Source: Actinomycetales bacterium (lineage in GTDB: Bacteria > Actinomycetota > Actinomycetes > Actinomycetales > Actinomycetaceae). Taken from it: a stretch of 64,000 bases of DNA. The stretch lies in the NCBI GenBank assembly GCA_015655375.1, contig JAATFD010000003.1, positions 1-64,000 of the forward strand. Direction: 5' to 3'. The translations under genes and the position numbers were made by a program. The notes under the pieces were generated by a model, which saw nothing but the letters and a program-made list of their open reading frames with translations, was not told the origin of the DNA and ran no database searches. Of this stretch, positions 1 to 8,181 are shown one piece after another; position 1 is the first letter of the stretch, and each line of letters begins with the position of its first letter.

Positions 1-801
1 AATGGCCAGAACGACGCGGACAGCACCACTGGCTCACTGAAGGTGACGGGCTTGGCGTGGGGCAGCTACACGCTCCAGGAAGCCACGGCCCCCACCGGGT
101 ACCAGCTGGACTCCACCACCCACGACATCACCATCGACGCCGAGCACACCTCCGTCGCCCTGGGTGAGGTCGAGAATACCCAGGCGATTCCGGGACTGGT
201 CATCAAGAAGACCGCCGACCCGGCTTCGGGAACGCAAGTGACGAGCGGTCAGACGATCACCTACACCGTGACTGTCGAGAACACCGGCAACGTCGACCTG
301 ACGCCGGCCAGCATCGATGACAACCTCAGCGATGTGCTCGACAACGCCACGTACATCGAGGGCTCCGCCTCGGCGACCATTGGCGGGCAGGGCGTCACGG
401 ATCCCACGGTGGACGTCGATGGAGCGGCGTTGCATTGGGAGAACGAGCTCGGAGCCGGTCAGACTGCGGCCCTCACCTACTCGGTGAAAGTCGACGATGA
501 CGTGACGGACCAGGACGTCATCGCCAACGTCGTCACCGGCGAGGGCGACGTGCCGCCGGGGGTCACTCCCCCGGCTCCGAACTGCGTCCCCGAGACAGCC
601 TCGGAGAACCCCGACTGCACCACGCACCACACGCCCGAGGTCCAGACGAATCCGGACACTCCGACCCCAACCCCAACCAACTCGGCAAACCCATCACTGC
701 CCGTCACGGGCTCCGATGCGGCCGTGATTGCGATCGTTGCCGGGTTGCTCCTGATCGCGGGATCCGGAATCGTGGTAGTCGCTCGCCGTCGCCGCAGCTG
801 A
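1..801 (+). CDS. LPXTG cell-wall-anchored surface protein, 5' end outside window
   Basis: The reading frame is open from base 1, so only the C-terminal 266 residues are visible. They begin in a SpaA/Cna-B-type prealbumin-like domain (the stretch ending LGEVENTQ). A DUF11-type repeat domain follows (IKKTADPASGTQV, then YTVTVENTGNVDLTP). A Thr/Pro-rich wall-spanning stretch comes next, then the sorting signal LPVTG at bases 697-711, a hydrophobic segment and the tail RRRRS. By family knowledge, sortase would cleave between T and G and attach the protein to peptidoglycan. Such proteins are often pilins or adhesins of Gram-positive bacteria. Whether this is a pilus subunit cannot be told without the N-terminus and a neighbouring class C sortase, neither of which is in view. 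Confidence 0.9.
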   Translation, partial: NGQNDADSTTGSLKVTGLAWGSYTLQEATAPTGYQLDSTTHDITIDAEHTSVALGEVENTQAIPGLVIKKTADPASGTQVTSGQTITYTVTVENTGNVDLTPASIDDNLSDVLDNATYIEGSASATIGGQGVTDPTVDVDGAALHWENELGAGQTAALTYSVKVDDDVTDQDVIANVVTGEGDVPPGVTPPAPNCVPETASENPDCTTHHTPEVQTNPDTPTPTPTNSANPSLPVTGSDAAVIAIVAGLLLIAGSGIVVVARRRRS

Positions 802-869
802 CAAGCATCCAGGACACCAACCGCCCTGTGCGTGCCAGACTGGGCTGAGCGCCACGACCGCTCAGTGCC

Positions 870-928
870 GAAGCGGGGCCAGTGCTCTTTCGTCGAGATA
901 TCAAGATGACGAGTACCGGCCCCGCTTC
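870..928. terminator. long imperfect hairpin after the surface protein gene
   Basis: GAAGCGGGGCC (870-880) is exactly complementary to GGCCCCGCTTC (918-928). Inside, AGTGCTC can pair with GAGTAC-type sequence and TCGTC with GACGA, so the stem continues to a loop around GAGATATCAA. The structure lies 68 bases past the surface protein stop and about 58 bases before the ABC gene. It has no T-run. A factor-independent terminator or a stabilising 3' end is the simplest reading. Confidence 0.55.
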
Positions 929-986
929 CCTGCATCCAAGGATCGGCCGCCCCGCCTGCCTTCTCCCACGCGGGGGAGGAACAATC

Positions 987-2195
987 GTGGACAATGGGCA
1001 TATGACCTCGTCCCATGCCCAGCCGCGTCGACGGTGGTGGTGGCCTTGGCACAGGCGCCGCTCGGAGACCTCCCCCACCGACGTATCACCGGAGACCACG
1101 ACGGGACCGGTGATCTCCGTCCACGGGCTGACGAAGGTCTACGGCCACGGCGACTCGCAGATCGTCGCGCTCGATCACGTCGACCTCGAGGTCGCCCGCG
1201 CGACTTTCACCGCGGTCATGGGACCGTCGGGGTCCGGTAAATCGACGCTCATGCATGCGCTTGCTGGCCTCGACTCCGCGACCTCCGGATCCGTGGCACT
1301 GGAGGGACGCGAGCTGACCTCCCTGGACGACCGCTCGCTCACCGAGGTGCGCCGCGATCGAGTCGGGTTCGTCTTCCAGAGCTTCAACCTGGTGCCGACC
1401 CTGACGGCCCGACAAAACATTCTGCTGCCGTCCTCGATCGCTGGACGTCGGGTTCCGCAGGAACGGCTCGACCGGGTCATCAACGCCGTCGGGCTGCGTG
1501 ACCGGCTCGATCACCGCCCCTCGGAGCTCTCCGGCGGGCAACAACAACGCGTCGCCCTCGCGCGCGCCCTCGTCACCGAACCCGCTGTGATCTTCGCGGA
1601 CGAACCGACGGGAAACCTCGACTCGACCTCGACCGCGGAGGTCCTGACGCTCCTGCGCCAGGCCGTCGACGATCTCGGCCAGACGGTCGTCATGGTGACC
1701 CACGAGCCCGATGCGGCGGCGTGGGCGGACCGTGCGCTCTTCCTTGTCGACGGCCGCATCGTCGCCGACCTCGGCGCTCCCACACGCGAGACGATCCTCA
1801 CCGCGTTGGCGGCGAGGCCTCGCGGCAGTGCCCCGGCCACCTCCGATTCCGTCTCCTCCCTACTCGCCACCACAGGGGCGGCTCCGGAACCCGCCGCAAA
1901 AACTCGCGTTCTGCTTCCCTCGCGCCGCGGCCTACACGACAGCGACGGCAATCCCCTCACTCAGGAGATCGCCTTGCTCGCCGTCGAACGCGTGCGAGCG
2001 ATCAACGAGGCCGCCGCCCGTTCGGCCGCCGCCCCGGACGCCCTGCGTGACGAACTCGGCACCCGGACGCTTGCCACCGGCACGGGTCCGACCACCCCCG
2101 CCGACCTCCCCTCCGATTCAGCAGAGGTCGTCATCCGCGCCCGACGGATCCTCGGCGATCTTCCCGGATCGATCGTTCCCGACGAGGACGACTGA
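987..2195 (+). CDS. ABC transporter ATP-binding protein (MacB/LolD-like) with C-terminal extension
   Basis: This is the nucleotide-binding subunit of an ABC exporter or lipoprotein/peptide-handling system of the MacB/LolD/FtsE type. Walker A is GPSGSGKST near residue 79, the signature LSGGQQQRVALA near 181, Walker B VIFADEP near 201, and the switch histidine lies in MVTHEP. I chose GTG 987 because GGGGGAGGA (972-980) sits 6 bases before it. ATG 1002 and ATG 882 lack a correctly placed ribosome site. The protein is about 402 residues, whereas this family usually has 220-250. About 135 residues after the ATPase core are unlike ABC domains and rich in Ala/Arg/Glu. The N-terminus has a Trp/Arg-rich patch (RRRWWWPWHRRR). 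No FtsX/MacB-type permease is adjacent. Confidence 0.85.
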   Translation: MDNGHMTSSHAQPRRRWWWPWHRRRSETSPTDVSPETTTGPVISVHGLTKVYGHGDSQIVALDHVDLEVARATFTAVMGPSGSGKSTLMHALAGLDSATSGSVALEGRELTSLDDRSLTEVRRDRVGFVFQSFNLVPTLTARQNILLPSSIAGRRVPQERLDRVINAVGLRDRLDHRPSELSGGQQQRVALARALVTEPAVIFADEPTGNLDSTSTAEVLTLLRQAVDDLGQTVVMVTHEPDAAAWADRALFLVDGRIVADLGAPTRETILTALAARPRGSAPATSDSVSSLLATTGAAPEPAAKTRVLLPSRRGLHDSDGNPLTQEIALLAVERVRAINEAAARSAAAPDALRDELGTRTLATGTGPTTPADLPSDSAEVVIRARRILGDLPGSIVPDEDD

Positions 2196-2224
2196 GCGCT
2201 GTCGACAAGTCGATGCTCTGCAGC

Positions 2225-3742
2225 TCAGCGACGTGCGCGTCGAAGGCCGATCAGCGTCGCTCCCGCGACGAGCAAGGCGAGTGCGCCAGCGAGTTCGACC
2301 GAGCTCGGCGACCCCGTCTTCGCCAGCTCGTCGGCAGTCCTTCCACCCGCCTCGTCGTCGTTCGGAGCGGGGACGACGGCCCGGGCCACCGCACCGAGCG
2401 TGACCGAACGGGCAGCGATCACCCCATCGAGGTCACAGACCGCGATCTGTTCGCCCCCCGCTCGCGTCCGTGGGGACTGTGAAGGTGACGGCAGCCGTGC
2501 CCAGCCGTGCCCAGCCGGTCCTCGGAGGCCACGAAGGTCCCCTCAAGTTCGGGTGAGTTGTCGATGCCGACCGCCCCGTCGCGCAGATCGAGCGGATCAG
2601 CCGCGGTGTCCAACCCTGTCAGGTAGGCCCTGAACGCATCGAGGTCGATGAAACCCGTGTCGATGGCCCCGGCGTCCGTGAAGGCATCGAACCCATAGGT
2701 GACGTTGTCGGAGAGCCCGAGCTTGAGCATCGGACGCGACGAGCCCTCGGGCTGCCATTGCTCCTCGAGCGCCCGCTTAACCTGGGCCCCGCTCAGGGTC
2801 ACGTAGGCCATCGAATTGCCGAAAGGCTGCGCCGTGAAGAGGTCGCCCTCGCTCAGCCAGCCGTCGGCGCTCGGAACGAGATCGGAGCGAATCCCGCCCG
2901 CGTTGATGATGCCGATGTCAGCCTTCTGGGCCAGGTACTTCGTCGAGGACTCGCGGGCCGCGTTCGCAATGAGGTTGCCGGCCGAGGACTCCATTCCCCT
3001 CGCCTCGGCCGCCTCGGTGCCGTCGGTCAAAACGCCTGAGCCGCGGAAGAAGGGACCCGCGATCTGGACGACCGGATCGCTGCCGAGTTCATCCGCCTTC
3101 GTCACTGCGGCGTCCGCAAGCTCCTGGACCGTCGGATCAACCTGGTCTCTGCACGCGCTAATCGTCTCCGCGTTGAAGATGTTCGTCGAAGCTCGTCGCG
3201 GTCGCCTCCATGTCCTTGTGGATCAGCCCGACGACCAGGTCGGCCTGTCCATTCGCCTCGAGTCGTGCTCCGGTGTCGTTGATCGCCACAACCGGATCCG
3301 CGATCATCAGACCCACGATCCCCTCGGGAGAGACGAGCGAGGCCGATAGACGCAAGGTCGTGTCGTACCCCGAACTCGCGATGTTGAACTCGCAGGACAG
3401 AGCGGCGGCTCCCGGATCGTCATCGGTCGCTGCGATGTGACCGTGGAAGTCGGTGATGGCCAACAGATTGACCGTGAGCTCGTCCGAATCGGTCCCCGTG
3501 CTCAGCAGATTCGCGCCCGCCTCCGCTGTGGACGAGGACGTGGCGTCTTCGGATGAGGACTCACCCGATTGGGACTGCCCCGACTAGGAACCCCCACTCT
3601 GGGATTGCTCGGTCGGGGAGCCGGACTGGGCGCCCTCGCTCTGGTCGTTCGGATCGGCAAGCGCAGTGGCGGGAATCAGTGCCAGCGCCGCGCCCGTGGC
3701 TAACACGCGCAGGGTCCGGCGGCGGGGCTTCAGTGTTCTCAC
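2225..3742 (-). pseudogene. sortase-anchored 5'-nucleotidase/metallophosphatase, decayed
   Basis: Pieces of a UshA-like nucleotidase lie in order on this strand. From GTG 3742 (AAGGA just upstream) come a signal peptide (RRRTLRVLATGAALALIPA), a Ser/Gln/Gly linker and the metallophosphatase start LLAITDFHGHI. Then come VSPEGIVGLMIADPVV, the C-terminal domain (IAGPFFRGSG, GIINAGGIRSDLVP, TAQPFGNSMAYV) and an LAKTG sorting motif with membrane segment and RRARR tail. Lesions: an in-frame TAG at 3586-3584 replacing a Gln codon of the repetitive linker; a frame change near 3170-3185 where the rest of the phosphatase domain is missing; a 10-bp tandem duplication at 2492-2511; and an extra base in a C6 run (2454-2459). 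About 505 codons remain, against 600-700 expected. It is almost certainly non-functional. Confidence 0.9.
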
Positions 3743-4033
3743 AATGTCCTTCGGACTCGACAGCCGGCGATGGGAGATGGGAGGACGAGCGGGAACCAGA
3801 TCGGACGCCGGGACTCCTCCTCTCCCGGGCGCCTCGATGTGCCCCTCTCACCGCACACTGTCCCATATCCACTGCCATCAGGTGAAGGCCCGACCAGATC
3901 GGCGAATCCGGACCACATCTCGAGTCCGGCGTCAGCCTGGCGCGTCTGACAGCCTCCCGACGTGCGAGACTGTTCCAAGAAAGCGACGATCCGGCCTTCG
4001 AGCCGGAGCGGACCACGGAGGAGGATCCAGGTC

Positions 4034-4483
4034 ATGTCGACACACCAGACGTCCACTGCGCCCGGGGCGGCGCCACAGGACGAAGCGGGGGATCAGAACC
4101 GGCGATCACCATCGACCGGTGAGCTCTTCGCATCCCTGTCCACCCAAGTCACGACCTTGGTCCGCGGTGAGATCGAACTGACGAAGACGAAGGCGCTGGC
4201 CTTCGGCAAGCGCGTCGGTTCCGGCGGTGCACTCCTGGCGGTGGCGGGCGTCCTCGGCCTGTACCTCCTGGCGTGGATCTTCCACACGATCGAGGTCGCC
4301 TTGGCCCACGCCGTACCCGATTGGGCGGCGGCACTGATCGTCGTGGGGCTGCTCGTCCTCGTCATCGCGGTCCTCGCCCTCGTGGGCATGCGCCTGCTCA
4401 AGGCTGGCAGCGAACACACGCCAGACCCGGGAACGGGCCTGCGCAAGGACGTCGACGCTTTCAAGAAGGGACTGGGCAAGTGA
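4034..4483 (+). CDS. phage holin family / DUF1469 membrane protein
   Basis: This 149-residue protein has a polar N-terminus, then a conserved-looking stretch (GELFASLSTQVTTLVRGEIELTK). Two closely spaced hydrophobic helices follow (GALLAVAGVLGLYLLAW and ALIVVGLLVLVIAVLAL), then a charged C-terminus. This matches the actinobacterial putative actinobacterial holin-X/DUF1469 family, whose role is unknown and which is not linked to phage here. ATG 4034 is preferred because GGAGGAGGA (4017-4025) lies 8 bases upstream; the in-frame upstream start at 3962 has none. Its stop overlaps the next start (GTGA), so the two genes are translationally coupled. Confidence 0.8.
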   Translation: MSTHQTSTAPGAAPQDEAGDQNRRSPSTGELFASLSTQVTTLVRGEIELTKTKALAFGKRVGSGGALLAVAGVLGLYLLAWIFHTIEVALAHAVPDWAAALIVVGLLVLVIAVLALVGMRLLKAGSEHTPDPGTGLRKDVDAFKKGLGK

Positions 4484-4809
4484 GCGAGACAACCGATCAG
4501 ACCACCACCGCTGCCGCCGCCGCTCGGACGCCGGAACAGATCCAGGCGGAACTCGAGGCCGTCCGTGCCGAGATGAGCGTGACCGTTGACCAGTTGGTCC
4601 AGTCGCTGAGCCCAGCCACCCAGGTGCGTCGGGTGACGGACAACGTCCGTGGCCGCGCCCAGCAATTCGCCGAGCGGGCCCGGATAATCGTGTCCGAGGC
4701 GCGAGACGGTGACCGGGATGCCATTGAGCAGGTCGGTCTGGCCGTCCTCGGCATCACGGCCGTCGTCGGGCTGATCGCCTGGCGCACGGCCCGCCGCCAC
4801 CGCGGCTGA
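4480..4809 (+). CDS. DUF3618 domain protein
   Basis: The 109-residue product begins at GTG 4480, overlapping the upstream stop by 4 bases. After an Ala/Thr-rich leader it shows the DUF3618 core (RTPEQIQAELEAVRAEM, then TVDQLVQSLSP). A helix with VRGRAQQFAERAR follows, then a C-terminal membrane span (VGLAVLGITAVVGLIAWR) and a basic tail. DUF3618 proteins in actinobacteria usually lie next to DUF1469 proteins, as here, and the pair probably acts together at the membrane. Function is unknown. The hairpin after it suggests a two-gene operon. Confidence 0.8.
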   Translation: MSETTDQTTTAAAAARTPEQIQAELEAVRAEMSVTVDQLVQSLSPATQVRRVTDNVRGRAQQFAERARIIVSEARDGDRDAIEQVGLAVLGITAVVGLIAWRTARRHRG

Positions 4810-4810
4810 C

Positions 4811-4849
4811 ACGTGCGAGCAAGGCGCTGATCGGAGCCCGCTCGCACGT
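4811..4849 (+). terminator. hairpin terminator after DUF3618 gene
   Basis: ACGTGCGAGC (4811-4820) pairs exactly with GCTCGCACGT (4840-4849) across a 19-base loop. It begins directly after the DUF3618 stop codon. There is no T-tract, as is common in GC-rich actinobacteria. Confidence 0.6.
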
Positions 4850-5029
4850 CCGGGAATCGCCACAGTTGGACCCAGTCCGGGTCATTCGCATCTCACTACG
4901 TGATCAGTTCCTCGCCTGTCTCGGCTGGGAGGTCAAGGGGCCGTCACGCTATGATGAGCCCACGGCAGATTTTGATGAGATCAGGGAACCGCTTCGGCGG
5001 ACCCGCACGAGGTGGAGGGGGTCGACGCC

Positions 5030-5239
5030 ATGGGGCGCGGCCGTCAGAAGGCCAAGCAGACGAAAGTCGCACGCAAGCTGAAGTACTTCAGCCCTGATAC
5101 CGATTTGGATGCCCTCCAACGAGAGCTCGCGTCCAGGCCCGGGGCATCGGAGACCGATGCATACGCGAAGTACGCCGAAGAATCCAAGGATGACCCCACC
5201 GATGGCGAGGACCTGTGGACCTCCGCCGAGCGACATTGA
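5030..5239 (+). CDS. DUF3073 family protein
   Basis: This short 69-residue protein begins MGRGRQKAKQTKVARKLKYF, which is the highly conserved opening of actinobacterial DUF3073. It continues with SPDTDLDALQREL and an acidic C-terminus. ATG 5030 is chosen because of GGAGGGGG at 5014-5021. In-frame GTG 5012 would add six residues that do not fit the family. The basic N-terminus followed by an acidic tail is typical, and the function is unknown. It is monocistronic and converges with purM, with only 19 bases between the stops. Confidence 0.9.
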   Translation: MGRGRQKAKQTKVARKLKYFSPDTDLDALQRELASRPGASETDAYAKYAEESKDDPTDGEDLWTSAERH

Positions 5240-5258
5240 CGGAGCTCCCGATCTTCCC

Positions 5259-6392
5259 TCAGGCGATTCGGTAGGTTCCCTCCAGTCGGACCTCCCCGCC
5301 GGCAACACCCTTCGAGCCCGACACGACGCGCGTCGTCGATCCCGGCCGCGGGGCGTCGCCTGCTCGGACTTCTCCGAGGACCCAGGAGTCGATACCGGCC
5401 TGCCGCACCCGTGAGGTGAGTTCGTCGGCGCCCTCGGCTCCGACGACGGCGATCATTCCGACGCCCAGGTTGAGGGAATCCTCCAGAGCCTCCCAGAGGA
5501 TTGAGCCTCCGCGGCGCACCCAGTCGAAGATCGGGGGGACCGTCCAGGATCTCCGATCGACCTCGGCCACGAGGCCGATGGGGATCACACGTGAGAGGTT
5601 CGCGCCCACACCTCCGCCCGTGACATGGGCGAGGGCGTGCAAGCCGGTGGTCTCAGCGACCCCGTACGTGTCGAGTAGATCCAGACACACCCGCGTATAC
5701 AACCGCGTCGGTTCGAGGAGTTCCTCGCCCAGCGTGCGACCGAACTGGGCGATGGTCGCCTCCAGGGGCGTCTTGACCCGGTCGACGACACTGCGCACGA
5801 GTGAGTAGCCGTTGGAATGCAGCCCGGAGGACGCCATCGCCACGAGGACGTCCCCGGGCCTGACGCGCTGGGGACCGAGCACGTCCGCGGCCTCGACGAC
5901 CCCGGTCGCTGCCCCCGCGATGTCATAGTCGTCGGACGCCATCAGTCCGGGGTGTTCGGCGGTCTCACCGCCCACCAGTGGGCAGCCGATCTCCGCGCAC
6001 GCCCGCGCAATGCCCGTCACGATCGCGGCGATCCGCTCGGGGACGACGTGACCGCAGGCGATGTAGTCGGTCATCAGCACCGGACGCGCACCGACCACGA
6101 CGATGTCATCGACGACCATGCCGACCAGGTCCTGGCCGATTGTGTCGTGGATGTCGAGTGCCTGGGCGATCGCGATCTTCGTGCCGACCCCGTCCGTCGA
6201 GGTTGCCAGCAGAGGGCGATTCATTCCGACCAGCGCCGAGGCGTCGACGAGGCCGGCGAACCCGCCCGTTGCTCCCAGCACGGTCGAGTCGTGGGTTCGC
6301 GAGACCGCGTCCTTCATCAGCTCGACGGCACGGTCGCCCGCCGCGGTGTCCACGCCGGCAGCGGCATAGTCGAGAGAGGTCGGCTCACTCAT
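5259..6392 (-). CDS. purM: phosphoribosylformylglycinamidine cyclo-ligase (AIR synthetase)
   Basis: PurM closes the imidazole ring of FGAM with ATP to give AIR, step five of purine synthesis. The protein is about 377 residues, against 345 in E. coli. It has the family motifs LDYAAAGVDTAAGDRAV, ATSTDGVGTKIAIA, DDIVVVGARPVLMTDYIA, VGGETAEHPG and HVTGGGVGANLSRVIP. The start is ATG 6392 with AGGAGA a few bases upstream; a much longer open frame runs upstream but overlaps purF. It follows purF by 37 bases on the same strand, so the two are probably one transcript. Cytoplasmic. Confidence 0.95.
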   Translation of the reverse strand: MSEPTSLDYAAAGVDTAAGDRAVELMKDAVSRTHDSTVLGATGGFAGLVDASALVGMNRPLLATSTDGVGTKIAIAQALDIHDTIGQDLVGMVVDDIVVVGARPVLMTDYIACGHVVPERIAAIVTGIARACAEIGCPLVGGETAEHPGLMASDDYDIAGAATGVVEAADVLGPQRVRPGDVLVAMASSGLHSNGYSLVRSVVDRVKTPLEATIAQFGRTLGEELLEPTRLYTRVCLDLLDTYGVAETTGLHALAHVTGGGVGANLSRVIPIGLVAEVDRRSWTVPPIFDWVRRGGSILWEALEDSLNLGVGMIAVVGAEGADELTSRVRQAGIDSWVLGEVRAGDAPRPGSTTRVVSGSKGVAGGEVRLEGTYRIA

Positions 6393-6429
6393 CAGGTCTC
6401 CTGACAGTCGTTCGATGAACGGTGGGACG

Positions 6430-8064
6430 TCACGCCGTCGCTCCCGGCGTTCCGGGGATCGGGGTGCCCTTGGCAATGGGCTCGGGATAGTCGCCGGTGA
6501 AGCAGCCCAGGCACAGGCTCGTGCCCTGCCCGGTCGCCTCCACCATGCCGCGCAGAGAAAGGTAGGCCAGTGAATCCGCCCCGATCGAGGCCCGCACATG
6601 CTCAATGTCCATCGACGAGGCGATGAGCTCGGCACGCGTGGGGAAGTCGATACCAAAGAAGCAGGGCCAGTTCACCGGCGGCGACGAGATCCGCACATGG
6701 ACCTCCGCGGCCCCAGCCTCGCGCAGCATCTTGACGAGGGCGCGCTGCGTGTTGCCTCGCACGATCGAATCGTCGATGACGATCAACCGTTTACCCTCGA
6801 TGACTTCGCGCAGCGGATTGAGCTTGAGCCGAATTCCGAGCTGGCGCAACGACTGAGTCGGCTGGATGAAGGTACGTCCGACGTAGGAGTTCTTGACCAG
6901 GCCCTGGGCGAAGGGGATCCCAGACTCCTGCGCATAGCCGATCGCCGCGGGGGTGCCCGATTCAGGAGTTGGGATGACAAGATCTGCATCAATCGGACTC
7001 TCCTGGGCGAGGATCGCGCCCATGCGACGCCGGGTCGCCACGATCTGGCGCCCCCCGATCACCGTGTCGGGACGGGCCAGGTAGACATACTCGAAAACGC
7101 AGGTGCTCGCCCTCGTCACCGCGAAGTGGCGGGACCGGACCCCGCTCGCGTCGATGGAGATCAGCTCGCCCGGCTCGATCTCCCGCACGAAGATCGCGCC
7201 GACGAGGTCGAGGGCGGCCGTCTCCGAGGCAAGCACCCAGCCCGAATGCAGCCGACCGAGGACCAGCGGGCGATAGCCGTGGGGATCACGGGCGCCGTAG
7301 AGCGTGCCCTCGTCCATGAAGACCAGGGAGAACGCGCCCCGCAGCCGCGGAAGGACCTTGAGGGCGGCGGGAACGAGCGGTGCGGCATCCTCGTCAGCGG
7401 TGGGCGCCGACATGTCGGCGCCCACCGGCCGGGCACGCGCGACGAACGGAGCCGGACCGGGGATCCGATCGGCCAGGCCCAGAAGAGCGGTGACAATCGA
7501 GGTATCGGTGGTCGCCCCGTGCTGCGGGTCGTCCTCGTCGGCCAGCGAGCGGGCGAGGTTGCGCAGCTCGGAGGTGTTCGTCAGGTTGCCGTTGTGGCCC
7601 AGAGCGATCGTGCCACTTGGCGTCGGTCCGAGGGTCGGCTGGGCATTGAGCCAGTTGTCGGCCCCGGTCGTCGCATAGCGGCAGTGGCCGAGGGCGATGT
7701 GACCGTGGAGTCCCTGGAGGATCTCGTCGGTGAAGACCTGGCTGACGAGCCCCTGGTCCTTATAGACCCGGATTCGCTCCCCATCGGAGGTCGCGATGCC
7801 CGCGGATTGCTGACCCCGGTGCTGCAGGGCGTAGAGACCGAAGTAGGTCAGGCGGGAGACGTCCTCACCGGGCGCCCACACCCCGAAGACGCCGCACTGA
7901 TCGTGCGGACGGTCGTCCTCGAAGGGATCGAGGATACCGAGTGGCGCCGACGGATCCGCAGCGGTGGACGCAGCAGAACCAGGGTGCGATGTGGTGCCAT
8001 CCCCGAGGGGGACGGTCGGTGCGATGCCGGAAGCGAAGTCCGGACCCCAGGAGCCTGAGAGCAC
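6430..8064 (-). CDS. purF: amidophosphoribosyltransferase
   Basis: PurF makes phosphoribosylamine from PRPP and glutamine, the committed step of purine synthesis. The Ntn-hydrolase nucleophile is Cys57 in HDQCGVFGVW. The PRPP-binding loop is IVIDDSIVRGNT, and IKLNPLREVIEGKR and a C-terminal LCLGCFTGDYP also match. The C-terminal part contains a Cys pair that could belong to the Fe-S cluster found in Bacillus-type PurF. The 56 residues before Cys57 would be a removable propeptide, longer than usual. GTG 8064 has no strong ribosome site, and no better in-frame ATG exists before the catalytic Cys, so the true start may lie further in. purM follows directly. Confidence 0.95.
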   Translation of the reverse strand: MLSGSWGPDFASGIAPTVPLGDGTTSHPGSAASTAADPSAPLGILDPFEDDRPHDQCGVFGVWAPGEDVSRLTYFGLYALQHRGQQSAGIATSDGERIRVYKDQGLVSQVFTDEILQGLHGHIALGHCRYATTGADNWLNAQPTLGPTPSGTIALGHNGNLTNTSELRNLARSLADEDDPQHGATTDTSIVTALLGLADRIPGPAPFVARARPVGADMSAPTADEDAAPLVPAALKVLPRLRGAFSLVFMDEGTLYGARDPHGYRPLVLGRLHSGWVLASETAALDLVGAIFVREIEPGELISIDASGVRSRHFAVTRASTCVFEYVYLARPDTVIGGRQIVATRRRMGAILAQESPIDADLVIPTPESGTPAAIGYAQESGIPFAQGLVKNSYVGRTFIQPTQSLRQLGIRLKLNPLREVIEGKRLIVIDDSIVRGNTQRALVKMLREAGAAEVHVRISSPPVNWPCFFGIDFPTRAELIASSMDIEHVRASIGADSLAYLSLRGMVEATGQGTSLCLGCFTGDYPEPIAKGTPIPGTPGATA

Positions 8065-8181
8065 GGGCCCACTGTCTCACACCCATGGGTCAACGTGCCA
8101 CGCACGTCCGCCCGGATAAGCGTGGGCCCCATCACCCTCCCTGCGAAGCACACCGTGTATGCAGGTCGGCGCGCTTCGCGG

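Noticed and set aside
4034-4483. Prophage holin gene
   Set aside because: The family name mentions holin, but there is no lysin, portal or integrase nearby, and DUF1469-DUF3618 pairs are chromosomal in actinobacteria.
6598-8058. 486-codon plus-strand ORF
   Set aside because: It lies wholly antisense to purF, which has clear catalytic motifs. Its translation is Arg/Gly/Asp-rich and has no domain. This is the usual GC-rich shadow.
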